From: Gigaspora rosea
Taxonomy: Eukaryota > Glomeromycota > Glomeromycetes > Diversisporales > Gigasporaceae
NCBI GenBank assembly: GCA_003550325.1
Contig: QKWP01000110.1
Location: forward strand, 181,088-245,087
Length of the DNA stretch: 64,000 nucleotides
Direction: 5' to 3'
Position 1 is the first letter of the stretch, and each line of letters begins with the position of its first letter. The notes beneath the pieces were generated by a model that was not told the DNA's origin, did not search any database, and saw nothing but the letters and a program-made list of their open reading frames with translations. Both the position numbers and the translations under genes were made by a program. This document shows, piece after piece, positions 34,300-43,587 of the stretch.

Positions 34300-34858
34300 T
34301 ATCAGTAATAGTAAATGATCTGATCATTTACAAATTTTCTCAAATAATTTCAAATAACTAGATTATTATTAGTCATTTCAATTTTGAATTATTTGAAAAT
34401 AACTTTAACCAAATAACCAAAATAGTTCAATTTGAACCAAATTCTAGTTCAACTTGAACCAAATTCTGGTTCAAGTAAACCAAAAATAGGTCAACTTAAA
34501 GCAAATTCTGGTTCAAGTAAACCCAAATAAACCAAATTCTGGTTCAAGTAAACCCAAAATGAACCAATTTGAACCAAATTCTGGTTCAAGTAAACCTGAA
34601 ATAAACCAAATCTGGTTTAAGTAAACTGAAATGAACCAAATTCTGGTTCAAGAAACTGGAAATAATCCAAATTTTGGTTCAAGTAAACCCGTTCAAGTAA
34701 ACCCATAGTAGTTTAACTTGATCCAAATTCTGGTTCAAGTAAACCCAAAATAATTTAACTTGAGCCAAATTCTGGTTCAAGTAAACCAGAATGAACCAAA
34801 CTCTGGTTCATATAAACCTAAAGTGGTTCAACTTGAGGTTCAAGTAAACCTAAACAAT

Positions 34859-34860
<2 letters not shown>
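34300..34860. repeat. Self-complementary array, GAACCAAATTCTGGTTC units
   Basis: GAACCAAATTCTGGTTCAAG and GTAAACCCAAAATGAACC motifs repeat about ten times with irregular spacing of ~20-45 bp. Each unit is itself a hairpin (GAACC/GGTTC). To the left, a palindrome AAATGATCTGATCATTT lies at 34314. The 78-codon frame over the array is an artefact. Confidence 0.8.
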
Positions 34861-34904
<44 letters not shown>

Positions 34905-35185
34905 TTACCGCCTACTCACATTTGTTAAATTTCTTCACTTTGATATTCAAAGCACTGGGCAAAAATCTGGTTTTTACAATACTATATTTTAATTAGACAG
35001 TCAGATTTCTCTTGTTTATACTAATTCTAAATTGGTTGTTAAGCATGCACCAGATGTACCAAAGTACAAACCAAAATCTTCCAATCCAAATAGCTAAAGA
35101 TTCTAATACAAGTTGCCCTATGCCAGCCCCAAAAGCTTATTAGATCTTCCAACCTTGGCCCAATACACCCAACCTTTAGAGCCTG

Positions 35186-35535
35186 CTGTCTAGATGAACT
35201 AACACCATTTGTAGTGTCTAAATGAGTATGAATTTGGGCATCTTAACCTTACTTTTGGTTCATCCCACATTGCCAGTTCTGCTTATCAAAAATGGCCTAC
35301 TAGAAACTCTCATTTGAATGCCAGGTTCAATTAAATAACCTGTTAGCTTCTTATATATTTAAAATTTGAGAATAGGTTAAGGCTGTTTCAACCCTAAGGC
35401 CTCTAATTATTTGCTTTATTTCATAAAAATTGACAATCAATTTGCATGTCAGAACCACTACAAGCATCCATCAGAGTTTCCTCTGGATTCGCTCTATTCA
35501 GGCATAGTTTACCATCTTTCGGGTCCCAATGAGTT
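35186..35535 (-). pseudogene. 28S rRNA fragment, degenerate copy A
   Basis: On the minus strand the sequence reads like the LSU rRNA core: GGGACCCGAAAGATGG, CAGAGGAAACTCTG, GGTTCTGACATGCAAATTG, ATTAGAGGCCTTAGGGTTGA, AATGAGAGTTTCTAGTAGGC, and GTTAGTTCATCTAGACAGC. An internal deletion removes the segment that copy B keeps (GGGTATAGGGGC to GCTGGTTCCTGC). Substitutions are numerous, so this is a pseudogene fragment and not a functional rRNA gene. Confidence 0.85.
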
Positions 35536-36262
35536 GCTCTGACTCAAAATTTATTTATCGCATTTACAATAGAACTCTATATATGCTGCACTATGGATAT
35601 GATTCGGAATTCTATGATTTTGGATCATCTTGGTTAATTTACTTTACTTTAGCCATAGCAAATAGTGCAATTAGAATCAAATCATGCTTGCTTGCATTGC
35701 AATGATACAAGTCATATGCAGCATGCTATCATGCATATCGTGTATAATACATATGATGAATAGTTCAAAATGTTTAAAATGTGCGATATTTTTAAGTGTT
35801 AGTCAACTAAGCAAGTTTATGTAACATTGACTTAGTCAATATTTTTAGTGATTTGACCCGAGTAGGTGTCATCCAGATCACCCGTAGGTGGGTGGGTGAC
35901 CTGGGTTAAGTAATGGCAACCCAGGTAAAAATGGGTGGAATGACCCACGGGTGACCTGTGAGTTGATCCACGGGTTGACTCATAGTTTCACTAATTTTAA
36001 GCCTTAACTACCGGTACTAACACTTATATTGATCAATATATATTAAATGACCTTCTAGGTCATCTTGGCTGCGAAATGATCCAATGACTAGTCATGGGTC
36101 AAATTTGGATCATTTGGATCATCGCAGGTCATTTACTATCGCTGCCTCAGAAATAAACCCGTTTTGACTCACTATTTTTTTTGTAAGGATAAAGGTTTTG
36201 GTTCCCCAGTAGAAATTCCCACATCCATAGTAATACAGACCAAACAGTCTGCTCAGATGGTG
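35400..36262 (-). repeat. Duplicated unit A (rDNA fragment plus tail)
   Basis: This unit is repeated directly as 36400-37194. Shared landmarks are the 28S piece, TGCTGCACTATRGATATGAT, GCAAGTCATATGCAGCATGC-like sequence, AAATGACCTTCTAGGTCATC and CCCACATCCATAGTAATACA. Unit A carries an extra 148-bp insertion at 35846-35993. Confidence 0.85.
35846..35993. mobile_element. 148-bp element with TAGTGA/TCACTA ends
   Basis: The paralogous unit B lacks this segment and shows the empty site (GATATTTTAAGCC). The insertion is flanked by ATTTT on both sides (35841-35845 and 35994-35998). The ends are TAGTGATTTGACCC and, inverted, TAGTGAAACTATGAGTCAAC. The interior consists of GGGTGACC/GGTCACCC-type self-complementary motifs. 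Confidence 0.8.
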
Positions 36263-36329
36263 TAAACCTTAATGTCCTTTAAAAATTTTCTTGTGCTTAA
36301 TCTGGTTACAATACCTGAAAAAGCATTAA

Positions 36330-36505
36330 TTCCCGCTATCTTGAGTCAGCAGGAACCAGCAACTAGATGGTTCGATTAGTCTTTTGCCCCTATACCCAAA
36401 TTTGACAATCAATTTGCATGTCAGAACCACTATGAGCCTCCCCCAGAGTTTCCTCTGGATTCGCTCTATTCACCATCTTTCGGGTCCCAATGAGTATCCT
36501 TTCTA
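36330..36505 (-). pseudogene. 28S rRNA fragment, degenerate copy B
   Basis: Minus-strand reading gives GGGACCCGAAAGATGGTGAA, CAGAGGAAACTCTGGGGGAG, CTGACATGCAAATTG, GGGTATAGGGGCAAAAGACT and CATCTAGTTGCTGGTTCCTG, in the order of the 28S gene. It stops at GATAGCGG, where non-rDNA sequence starts (36330). Copy B is shorter than A but keeps the part deleted in A. Confidence 0.85.
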
Positions 36506-37194
36506 AACTAATTTGTAATAAACTTTCATTTTTGAAAGTATTAATTAGTTTCGCACCAACTTCTCTTAATTCCTTATCTGCCGCAGAACCCCAGTATCAA
36601 TATTTATTTATTGCATTTACATTAGAACTCTATTATGCTGCACTATAGATATGATTCGGGATTTTATGATTTTGGATCATCAAATAAACTTTGACGCAAT
36701 AATTTCTTTGATCAATTTACTTGATCAAAGATCACTTTAGCCATATATGCATATATGCGTGCAATTAGAATCAAATCATGCTTGCATTGCTACGATTATA
36801 TCAACAATATACGTGCAAGTCATATGCAGCATGCTATTATGCATATTGTGTATAGTACGCATGATGAATGGTTCAAAATGTGCGATATTTTAAGTGTTAG
36901 TTGACTAAGCAAGTTTATGTAGCATCAACTCAGTCGATATTTTAAGCCTCGACTACTAACACAATATATATTAAATGACCTTCTAGGTCATCTTGGCTGT
37001 GAAATGACCCAATGACTAGCCATAGGTCAAATTTGGATCATTTGGATCATCGCAGGTCATTTACTATCGCTGCCTCAGAAATAAGCTCGCTTTGACCCAC
37101 TATTTTTTTTTGTAAGAACAAAGGTTTTGGTTCCACAGTAGAAATTCCCACATCCATAGTAATACAGACCAAACGGTCTGCTCATGGTGTAATG
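36400..37194 (-). repeat. Duplicated unit B, interrupted by the large element
   Basis: Direct copy of 35400-36262. Its last bases, CTGCTCATGGTGTAATG, adjoin the left end of the 18.7-kb element. The corresponding continuation of unit A (TGTCCTTTAAAAATTTTCTT) is found only after the element, at 55951. Confidence 0.8.
37186..37194 (+). other. Left target-site duplication GGTGTAATG
   Basis: Identical to 55943-55951. The flanks on either side rejoin to give a sequence that matches the unoccupied paralog at about 36255 apart from a 5-base difference. Confidence 0.8.
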
Positions 37195-37403
37195 GGTTGA
37201 GGCATCGATCTACGTAGCTGGATTGATTTTGCCGATGATTATCAGATTAACTGATAATTCGAGTAAGATAGTGCCAGCTGATCTATCGTAGCGGCATATG
37301 CTTGATCTACATTAAGATAGTCTTTAATTGTTCAGATTTTCAGTTGGCGTAAGATATTCTTCTTGTCTCCGGTTTCATGTACTGTATATCTGTATACATT
37401 ATT

Positions 37404-37805
37404 TTAAATTTTACTGTATTCGGTTGGTGCGTTATGCCTTATTTCTTCTAATGTCGGAAGGCAGTTTACTTTTTCTGCTACTTTATTTCTATCTTGAAAA
37501 TCGAATATTTGTAAGTATTTTCTTCCGTAATAGTTATTAAGATGCTTATTAATTCTGGTAAGTCTTCCTCGTAATCTGTTTATTTCGAGTGTTACACCTT
37601 TCTTGTATTTTTCAATAGCAATTATTTCTTTTGTCGTTACTTTTTCTGTCTTCTTTTTAAAGGTATTAAATTCTTTTTCCGTTAATGGTGATATATCATT
37701 TTCTTCTTGCTCGTCAAGTGATTCTATTTCACAGTAATTGAAATATTTTCCAATTTCTTGAAATATGAAGTCTTGGTTCTTTTGTAGCATAGGTATCAGG
37801 TTCAT
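37404..37805 (-). CDS. Unknown ORF with charged helices (last gene)
   Basis: A 133-codon ORF whose start overlaps the stop of the Nudix ORF as ATGA. The product is rich in Glu and Lys, and residues 45-100 (KEFNTFKKKTEKVTTKEI and following) look helical and possibly coiled-coil. No catalytic motif or membrane segment is present, and the family is not recognised. The non-coding 37195-37403 that follows contains the CCGATGAT subterminal motif and the element end. Confidence 0.65.
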   Translation of the reverse strand: MNLIPMLQKNQDFIFQEIGKYFNYCEIESLDEQEENDISPLTEKEFNTFKKKTEKVTTKEIIAIEKYKKGVTLEINRLRGRLTRINKHLNNYYGRKYLQIFDFQDRNKVAEKVNCLPTLEEIRHNAPTEYSKI

Positions 37806-38380
37806 AAATATGACTTCCTGAAATGTATGCCATTCCAGTCAGATGATTTTTCTGACTCCGTTGCTATCGGTTTTTGTATCCAATCCCATGGATATATAAA
37901 TATCGAGAGTGTAACATTATATGTCGCATCTTGAATGGTACATCTTCTAACGGTCCATTCAAGTTGTAATGGTACTGTTTCACTCCAGATCTTTTGTAAT
38001 TTTCCTTCTTCAAGAATTATTCCTGATTCTTCAAGTGTTTCATGCATTGCTGCGTCTTCTTCTGTTTCTAAAATTTCATATCCATTGTTATCGGTATAAA
38101 CGTCTACTTTTCCTCCGGTTCCTTGCATCATATTGAAATATGGTTTATCGGGATGTATTCTTTGTGATAACATAATTTGTATTCCTTTCGTTGAATCTCT
38201 TCTGAATATAACAACTTGTACTAATCGTCTGTCTTTTAATTGGTTATTCCTTCTACAATATGCACAATTGTTGTAGAAAGTCATTTCGTAGGTTTCGATA
38301 AGTCCTCTATATTCAAAGATAGGTCGGTATTGTCTGCATCTTGAACATTGTCGCGTTCTTTCATCGATTTCGATTTCCAT
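37802..38380 (-). CDS. Nudix-type hydrolase with N-terminal CxxC domain
   Basis: A 192-codon ORF. Residues 12-43 form a zinc-binding pair (CSRC and CAYC). The Nudix domain spans about 52-175: VQVVIFRRD, GTGGKVD at 87-93, and ETEEDAAMHETLEESGI at 105-121, which fits the Nudix box with conserved E114, E117, E118 and G120. The usual Arg is His and the Gly-to-Glu spacing is longer. Nudix enzymes hydrolyse nucleoside diphosphates linked to another group, such as damaged dNTPs or mRNA caps; the substrate here is unknown. The first 100 bases overlap the previous ORF, and the stop overlaps the next start as ATGA. Confidence 0.82.
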   Translation of the reverse strand: MEIEIDERTRQCSRCRQYRPIFEYRGLIETYEMTFYNNCAYCRRNNQLKDRRLVQVVIFRRDSTKGIQIMLSQRIHPDKPYFNMMQGTGGKVDVYTDNNGYEILETEEDAAMHETLEESGIILEEGKLQKIWSETVPLQLEWTVRRCTIQDATYNVTLSIFIYPWDWIQKPIATESEKSSDWNGIHFRKSYL

Positions 38381-38802
38381 TTTTGGGTTTGAAGTTCCTT
38401 TGCTTTTCGTATTAAGTATTGTCCTTTATATGCTCCTGATTCTCGTTTCTTTTTGAAATACTTTTCAAAATAAGGTTTTCTTTTGTTTCTGCAATCTGCA
38501 CACTTGGTACGTATTCCTCTTTGTCCTAGTCCAAATTGTGAGTACTTTTTGTATTCTCTACAATTTGTGCACTTATATGTTTTTGTGGCGTGATCAGGAT
38601 TTTCTTGTATAAACTTTTCAAGTTTTTGTATTCTCTTTTCGATAGATTTCTTTTGGTATTTCAGTTTTCTGTATTCTTTTGCTTTAGGGTTGTTGAGGTA
38701 TACTCTACAATTATTACAACACTTATATTGTCTTTTGGTTTTCTTGCTTATTCCAAAGCTGTCTGTTTCTTTAATTACTTTACAGTTACTGCAAAGTGGC
38801 AT
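38281..38802 (-). CDS. Zinc-binding protein with two CxxC domains
   Basis: A 173-codon ORF starting directly after the TAA of its upstream neighbour (TAAATG). It holds two similar modules: CSNCKVIKETDSFG..CCNNCR (residues 4-32) and CTNCREYKKYSQFG..CADCR (about 78-106). They follow the pattern CxxC-K-x2K-x4-F-x8-12-CxxCR seen in many phage and giant-virus zinc modules. A basic linker separates them. The Nudix protein begins with the same type of module, so the two genes may share ancestry. DNA or RNA binding is the likely role. Confidence 0.7.
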   Translation of the reverse strand: MPLCSNCKVIKETDSFGISKKTKRQYKCCNNCRVYLNNPKAKEYRKLKYQKKSIEKRIQKLEKFIQENPDHATKTYKCTNCREYKKYSQFGLGQRGIRTKCADCRNKRKPYFEKYFKKKRESGAYKGQYLIRKAKELQTQKWKSKSMKERDNVQDADNTDLSLNIEDLSKPTK

Positions 38803-39438
38803 TTAAGCTATAATGGTTTGAACTGTGCTTTTAATGTAAATATATTCGTGCCAAATATCTATTTTGATGGCTACTTCGTCTTCGAGTAAATTGTCAAATA
38901 ATGCAATAACGTAATAGTATTTCCCAGTAAATAGTTGGTTATTGGTGTCCTTATAGATATTTATTTTAATACCAGGTGTTCCTTGGTGTGCTATTATTTG
39001 CAGTGGATCTTTATCTGAAATGGTAACACAATAGTATGCGTCTTCTTTGATTTCTTCTTTTAATAAGCCATAAGGATATAATGCCTTTTCTGCTTGGGTG
39101 GTAAATAATGATGTTGTGATTTCGTGAGGTGATATGTCTGTTGAGAATATCCGTAATATAACCTTTCCAAATATATATATGTCTGGTATTACAGATATTC
39201 GAGCTGTTATTTGTGATTTAAGTACTGAAATGATATCTGTATCTTTTGGTAAATGTGTAAATATTTGATATATTGTACTATTGAGATGCTATAAATATAA
39301 CGTTTTATATTTTGTTGATATCGAACTATATTCAGTTTTTGGTATTACTTTTATTTCAGTGGGTTCTTCTTTGTTGAATATTGGTGTATAGTTGAAAGTA
39401 CTATCTTCTGGTATTTGTCCTGTTTTGTAAATGCTCAT
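38803..39438 (-). pseudogene. Unknown ORF with one in-frame TAG
   Basis: It starts at the Met (MSIYKTGQIPEDSTF) inside the end of the preceding ORF and reads ~210 codons to a TAA that abuts the next ATG. One TAG occurs at about 39290. The product has alternating hydrophobic strands (ITARISVIPDIYIFGKVILR, YYCVTISDKDPLQIIAH) and looks like a compact beta-rich domain. The family is not recognised. Confidence 0.55.
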
Positions 39439-40030
39439 TGAAATGTAATTCTTCGTCTTCTGAATTGATTATATCTCTTCCTTGTGAAAAGTTAGCTCCT
39501 TCGTTAATTAAAATTCCTTGTAAGGAATTTGCTCCGTGTACAATTATTTGTGTTATAAAATATGGTATGAGCCCTTGTTCTGTTGCTCTAATAAGTTTCT
39601 ACTTAATAGCTCCTATTTGTTGGTATGTTGCAGTTAGTAAGGAAATATATTCAGTTTGCCTTTGTTGTTGTTCGTGAACAAATATAGCGGTATCGTTTGG
39701 TATCAAACCGTTGACTTCCAGTGTTTGTTGTAATGCTACTAATGTTTGTCCTAATCTATAGTTACTTGTTGGTGAACAACATGAAATTAATTCTTTAACG
39801 GTGACTTCAATGTCGAGTTGTACTTCTTCAATGGGTTTTTGCGTAAGAATTTCTTCAGTAGGTTTAATGAATTTCCTAAGAGTATTTCTAAGTCTTGGTA
39901 TAAAATTCCACTAATAATTAAATTTAGCGTTTTCTGGTGTAAAACTTTCTTTCAATTGTCCTGGGATTTTTGCTACTAATTTCTTTTTATGTTTTCTGTT
40001 AGGATTTCTTTTCCTGCTTCTTTTGGTCAT
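39401..40030 (-). pseudogene. Unknown ORF with two in-frame TAGs
   Basis: Starts MTKRSRKRNPNRKHKKK, a strongly basic N-terminus, by an ATGA overlap with the previous stop. The frame continues to 39401 through two TAG codons (39911-39913 and 39599-39601). The rest has QLDIEVTVKELISCCS and LVALQQTLEVNGLIPNDTAI, probably helical. The last 38 bases overlap the next ORF. No family is recognised; the basic start suggests nucleic-acid contact or nuclear import. Confidence 0.55.
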
Positions 40031-40524
40031 TTAAGCAATTTATATGGCGTTATTCTGCCCCCTCTTGAGGTTATACTAAAGCCTTCTTTAGTAATGGTGG
40101 ATATTATAATCCGTTGTTTTGCTCTAACTTTTCGTATAGTTTCTTGGAGTTGTATTCCTGTATTATTTCTGTATAAGTTATTTAATAAAGTAACTGTTTC
40201 TTGTACTGCGTCAGTGTTATTAATTCTATTCCGGTTTGCAAATATTGCTGCACTAGTTTGTATTGCTACAATAGCTGCTTGATTTATTAATCCTGAGCCG
40301 TTTAATGGTACGTTGCCTTGAGTTCTATATTGTTTTCCAATATTTTCTTCAAGTGTTAATAATCCTATTTCAGTGCTTCTCAAGTATTCAAGGATTAATC
40401 TTTGTTGTCTGACTCTATTGGCTATAAAATTTTGCTGTTGCACTCGTATTTGTGAATGGTTTGGAACTCGTCTTGCTTGTGGGTGCGAGTTATTTCTTTG
40501 TGGATTTCTTGGTTGTTGACTCAT
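40027..40524 (-). CDS. Unknown Gln/Asn-rich ORF
   Basis: An intact 165-codon ORF joined to both neighbours by ATGA overlaps. The N-terminal ~40 residues are Gln/Asn/Arg-rich. The middle is helical and Ala/Ile-rich (GSGLINQAAIVAIQTSAAIF) and the end is basic (KVRAKQRIIISTITKEGF). There is no signal peptide and no known motif. Confidence 0.65.
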   Translation of the reverse strand: MSQQPRNPQRNNSHPQARRVPNHSQIRVQQQNFIANRVRQQRLILEYLRSTEIGLLTLEENIGKQYRTQGNVPLNGSGLINQAAIVAIQTSAAIFANRNRINNTDAVQETVTLLNNLYRNNTGIQLQETIRKVRAKQRIIISTITKEGFSITSRGGRITPYKLLK

Positions 40525-40712
40525 CTAATATTGTGTTCAAAAGGCTCCGGTCCTCTCTTTCGATATTTAAATGAGTTTTCACAAGGTATATCCCGTTTCT
40601 CACAATTAATACAAGTGGTGTTGATTTTGGTACAGCGTATGTGTTTAGCTCTACAATAGTTGCAAGATCTAGTAGCTCTTTTATGGTACTTATGAAATCG
40701 TTGCGACTTCAT
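40521..40712 (-). CDS. Zn2Cys6 (Gal4-type) mini-protein
   Basis: A 63-codon ORF that consists of almost nothing but a fungal binuclear zinc cluster: Cys17, 20, 27, 34, 37 and 44, with spacing CX2CX6CX6CX2CX6C, flanked by basic residues. Zn2Cys6 domains bind DNA and are essentially a fungal family. No activation or dimerisation region follows. It opens the gene group downstream of the hairpin spacer and could regulate the element or help its transposase. Its stop overlaps the next start as ATGA. Confidence 0.85.
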   Translation of the reverse strand: MKSQRFHKYHKRATRSCNYCRAKHIRCTKINTTCINCEKRDIPCENSFKYRKRGPEPFEHNIR

Positions 40713-41051
40713 GCTGCTTTCTGAGGATTTTATCTGTATTTAAATAAGTTTTTAATTCATAGAGGAGATTGTGATTTCGAATATTCATGTGATTGACTTC
40801 TATCAGATTAGATATTAGTTAATTATAACTATAAATTGTAAATCGTGGTTGTCTAGACCACTTATAGTAATTATTATTCTTAGTGTGGGTGCTCCATCCA
40901 TCGCACACCACAGTCGTGTCCTTCCTAGATATGACACGCCCTGTGTACTTCTTCAATAAATAGACATATTTTGATTTACAATACTATAATATAAAATATA
41001 AAATATAAAATAAATAAATAGATAAATAAGATTTAAGTTTATCCGTGATAG
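40713..41051. promoter_or_regulatory. Intergenic spacer dividing two gene groups
   Basis: This is the only long internal non-coding interval of the element. It holds a strong hairpin (40909-40945), a shorter imperfect one just before it, and AT-rich DNA (TATAAAATATAAAATATAAA near 40990). Promoter, terminator, packaging or translation-control functions are all possible. Confidence 0.45.
40909..40945. other. Hairpin in the element spacer
   Basis: CACAG-T-CGTGTC (40909-40920) pairs with GACACG-CC-CTGTG (40933-40945) around a 12-base loop. It is GC-richer than anything nearby. It precedes the Zn2Cys6 gene on the minus strand. Confidence 0.8.
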
Positions 41052-43418
41052 TCAATCTTCGATGATCACATTTTGTTCATCTCCTGTTTCATCATTTCCA
41101 TCAGATGATCTTTCGTCTTGCACTAATTCTCTTCTGGTAGTATAATTTTGTCGTGAGAATGAGTCCATTTCTGCTACATTCCTTAATGCTTCTGGCATTT
41201 GAGGGTTGTCAAAAGGTACCCTTAAAAATGCATAGTCTAGTTCTCTATCAGCAGTTCTTTTCTTTCTCATAGCGAGATTATAATTTGATACACTATTTTC
41301 TATAGCTTCGTCTTCCAATTGTTTAATTTTTCTTTTCAACTCGCGATTTTCTTCTTTTAAATCAGCTATTCCTAATTGGAGGTTTATTATGTGATTATCC
41401 ATTATTTGGATTCTTCTTGTTAATGCTTGTATATTAACTAAGTTGGTTCTAGCCATGAGTAAGCTTAGTCTTCTGAAAATTTGTTCTAGTTCATTAAATC
41501 TATCCTCAAGACTTCTTGTTGGTTCAGGTTCATTGTTTATTTCTTCTATATTTTCTTGAGGTAATAATAGTTCAAATGGTTGTAGTCTTTCAGAGTCCAA
41601 GATTACTTCTATGGATTCTTCTTCAGTTATTTCAGAAAGTTTACTCAATGGTCGTTGCTGAACAGGTGTCATATTGTGAGGTGGTGTTTCTGCTAATTCT
41701 ATGTTGATAGAAGGGGTAATAGCTTTGTTGGATCCTGCTTCTTCCACAGCTGTTGATGCTTCGCTATCAACAGTAGCTTTCTTCCCTTTTCTAAATCGTG
41801 ACGCTTCTTTTATGCTTCTTTCTTTACATTTTTCACAAGAAATTGTTATATCTACATTTGGTAGTTGGACTTCTTTTTGTCTGTTCTGTCTATCAGTTTC
41901 TATTATCTTCTCTTGTAAAATAACACAGTTGTTGCATCCTATTGGCATTATACCATATCCCTCATAGAATCGATATGGTTTATATATATTTTCTTTTTCC
42001 TATTCTTTGATTCTTCTTTCTGCTTCATAATCTTGATATGGTTCGCAGGTTTGTTTTTGTTCTAAGAAACATTCGCAACATAATCCTGCTAAAAGGATAT
42101 CAGGCCCTTTTGGCATGAGGCAAGTTTCGCAAAGTACGACATTTCCATTTTATCTTCTTGCCATATAGTCATTGGCTTCTTGTGGGGTGTTTATTCCGAC
42201 ATCATATGTTGTTTCTATATTGTTCCAATTATCGAAATGTGCATTTTTTGGTTGATGGTTATTACATCTGTTGTTATTTCTCTTGTGGCTACTCTTAGCC
42301 TTCTTAGAACCAATGCTTCATTCCACCTGGTTACTGGTGTATCCTTAAGGTGCTGGACAATTCTTATGATCATTGATTCATTTATGCGTATGTCTTTATG
42401 GTGCATGTTCCTAGTAGTGGTTTGGACATACTGGTACATTCTAATATCCATAGATTGGAATCCATAAAGATAATGGATATTATACCCTATCTTCTCTTCA
42501 TATGTACAAAAGTAATATTGGAAAGAATCACATTTAAAATGCTTTTTCCAACCTTGTTTCTTGCAAAGGTAGCATTCTACTAGTTGATTTTTTCCAATTC
42601 CTTTGGCATATTGAGCACTTCTTTCATCTGTGATAGGTAATTTTTCAGTATAATTCCTATAACAGATTTCGCATACAAGAGTTTTGTCGAAATATCTTTC
42701 ATTATAACTTTTTGGTTCTATCCTTTGTTCAACGTCTTGGTAGTAACCATTTAATAGATAAAGGCTTGCTTTTCCCACTAAGGTTCTATGGCATTCGCTG
42801 CAATGATAAACATCATTTTCATTAGTATATCCACATGCACATTGACTTTTGTCAAATGTTGCTAACGCTTCCGCGAAATCACATGTTCTTTCATTGTGAT
42901 TGGTGTTACAAAGATTACATGTCGATCCTGCAGAGGTTCGTGAGGGTCCTGCTGTAGGAATTTCTTCTTCTCGGGGGTTAGAAGTACTTCTCCTTAGAAT
43001 AGTTTTTGGCCTAGTGTCTGCATAATACTGAGGGCACTCAGTTTTCCTATGCCCGAATTCTTTACAGATCCAACATTGGTTCTGAGAGCATTTCCTGTTA
43101 AGGTGACCTTTCTTGTTACAGACTCCACAAGTAATTTCTTTAATAGGCTTCTTTTTGGTGCAGTTATGTCTTTGGAGGTCAGTCCTAAATCCGCATTTGT
43201 CACATGCTCCAAAATAAACGACTGGAGTTCTATGGTTAATGGGATTTACCTAGTGATGCGGGGTACTGTTTGTCTCCTAATTACTGGTCTGCACTCATGG
43301 ATTTCAGGATCTCTGACATGACTATCGCAGTCTTGACAATAGTTGGGTCCTTGTTGAGTCCATCCATTGGATTCATTAGTGTTGAGTTGGTTGATGTTTC
43401 CATTATTGTTAGACATTT
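41052..43418 (-). pseudogene. Multi-zinc-finger protein(s), frameshifted
   Basis: From MSNNNGNINQLNTNE at 43418 the reading passes through frameshifts near 43255 and 42250 and stops near 42150 and 42001. The N-terminal half has CQDC, CDKCGFRTDLQRHNC, CGVCNKKGHLNRKC, CWICKEFGHRKTEC (two CCHC knuckles) and CNLCNTNHNERTC. The middle has CEICYRN, CYLCKKQGW and CETCLMPKGP. The last 298 codons (41052-41948) are open, with CNNC and CEKC, an acidic stretch, and a helical segment (MDNHIINLQLGIADLKEENR) typical of a coiled coil. It may have been one ~790-residue protein or two genes. Nucleic-acid binding is likely. Confidence 0.7.
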
Positions 43419-43587
43419 TCTTTCGTTATTTCTTTAATAGTAAGTAAGGTTTGGTAGATTATTTCTTTCTTCTTTGTCTTCTTGTTTTGAGGGTTCTTTA
43501 AGTTTATCCAATATGTTCTGGATATCCCTTGAAGTTAGAATCAAGTGTCTTAAATAGAAGTTTCTTATCTTAGATCTGCATTTCCGC

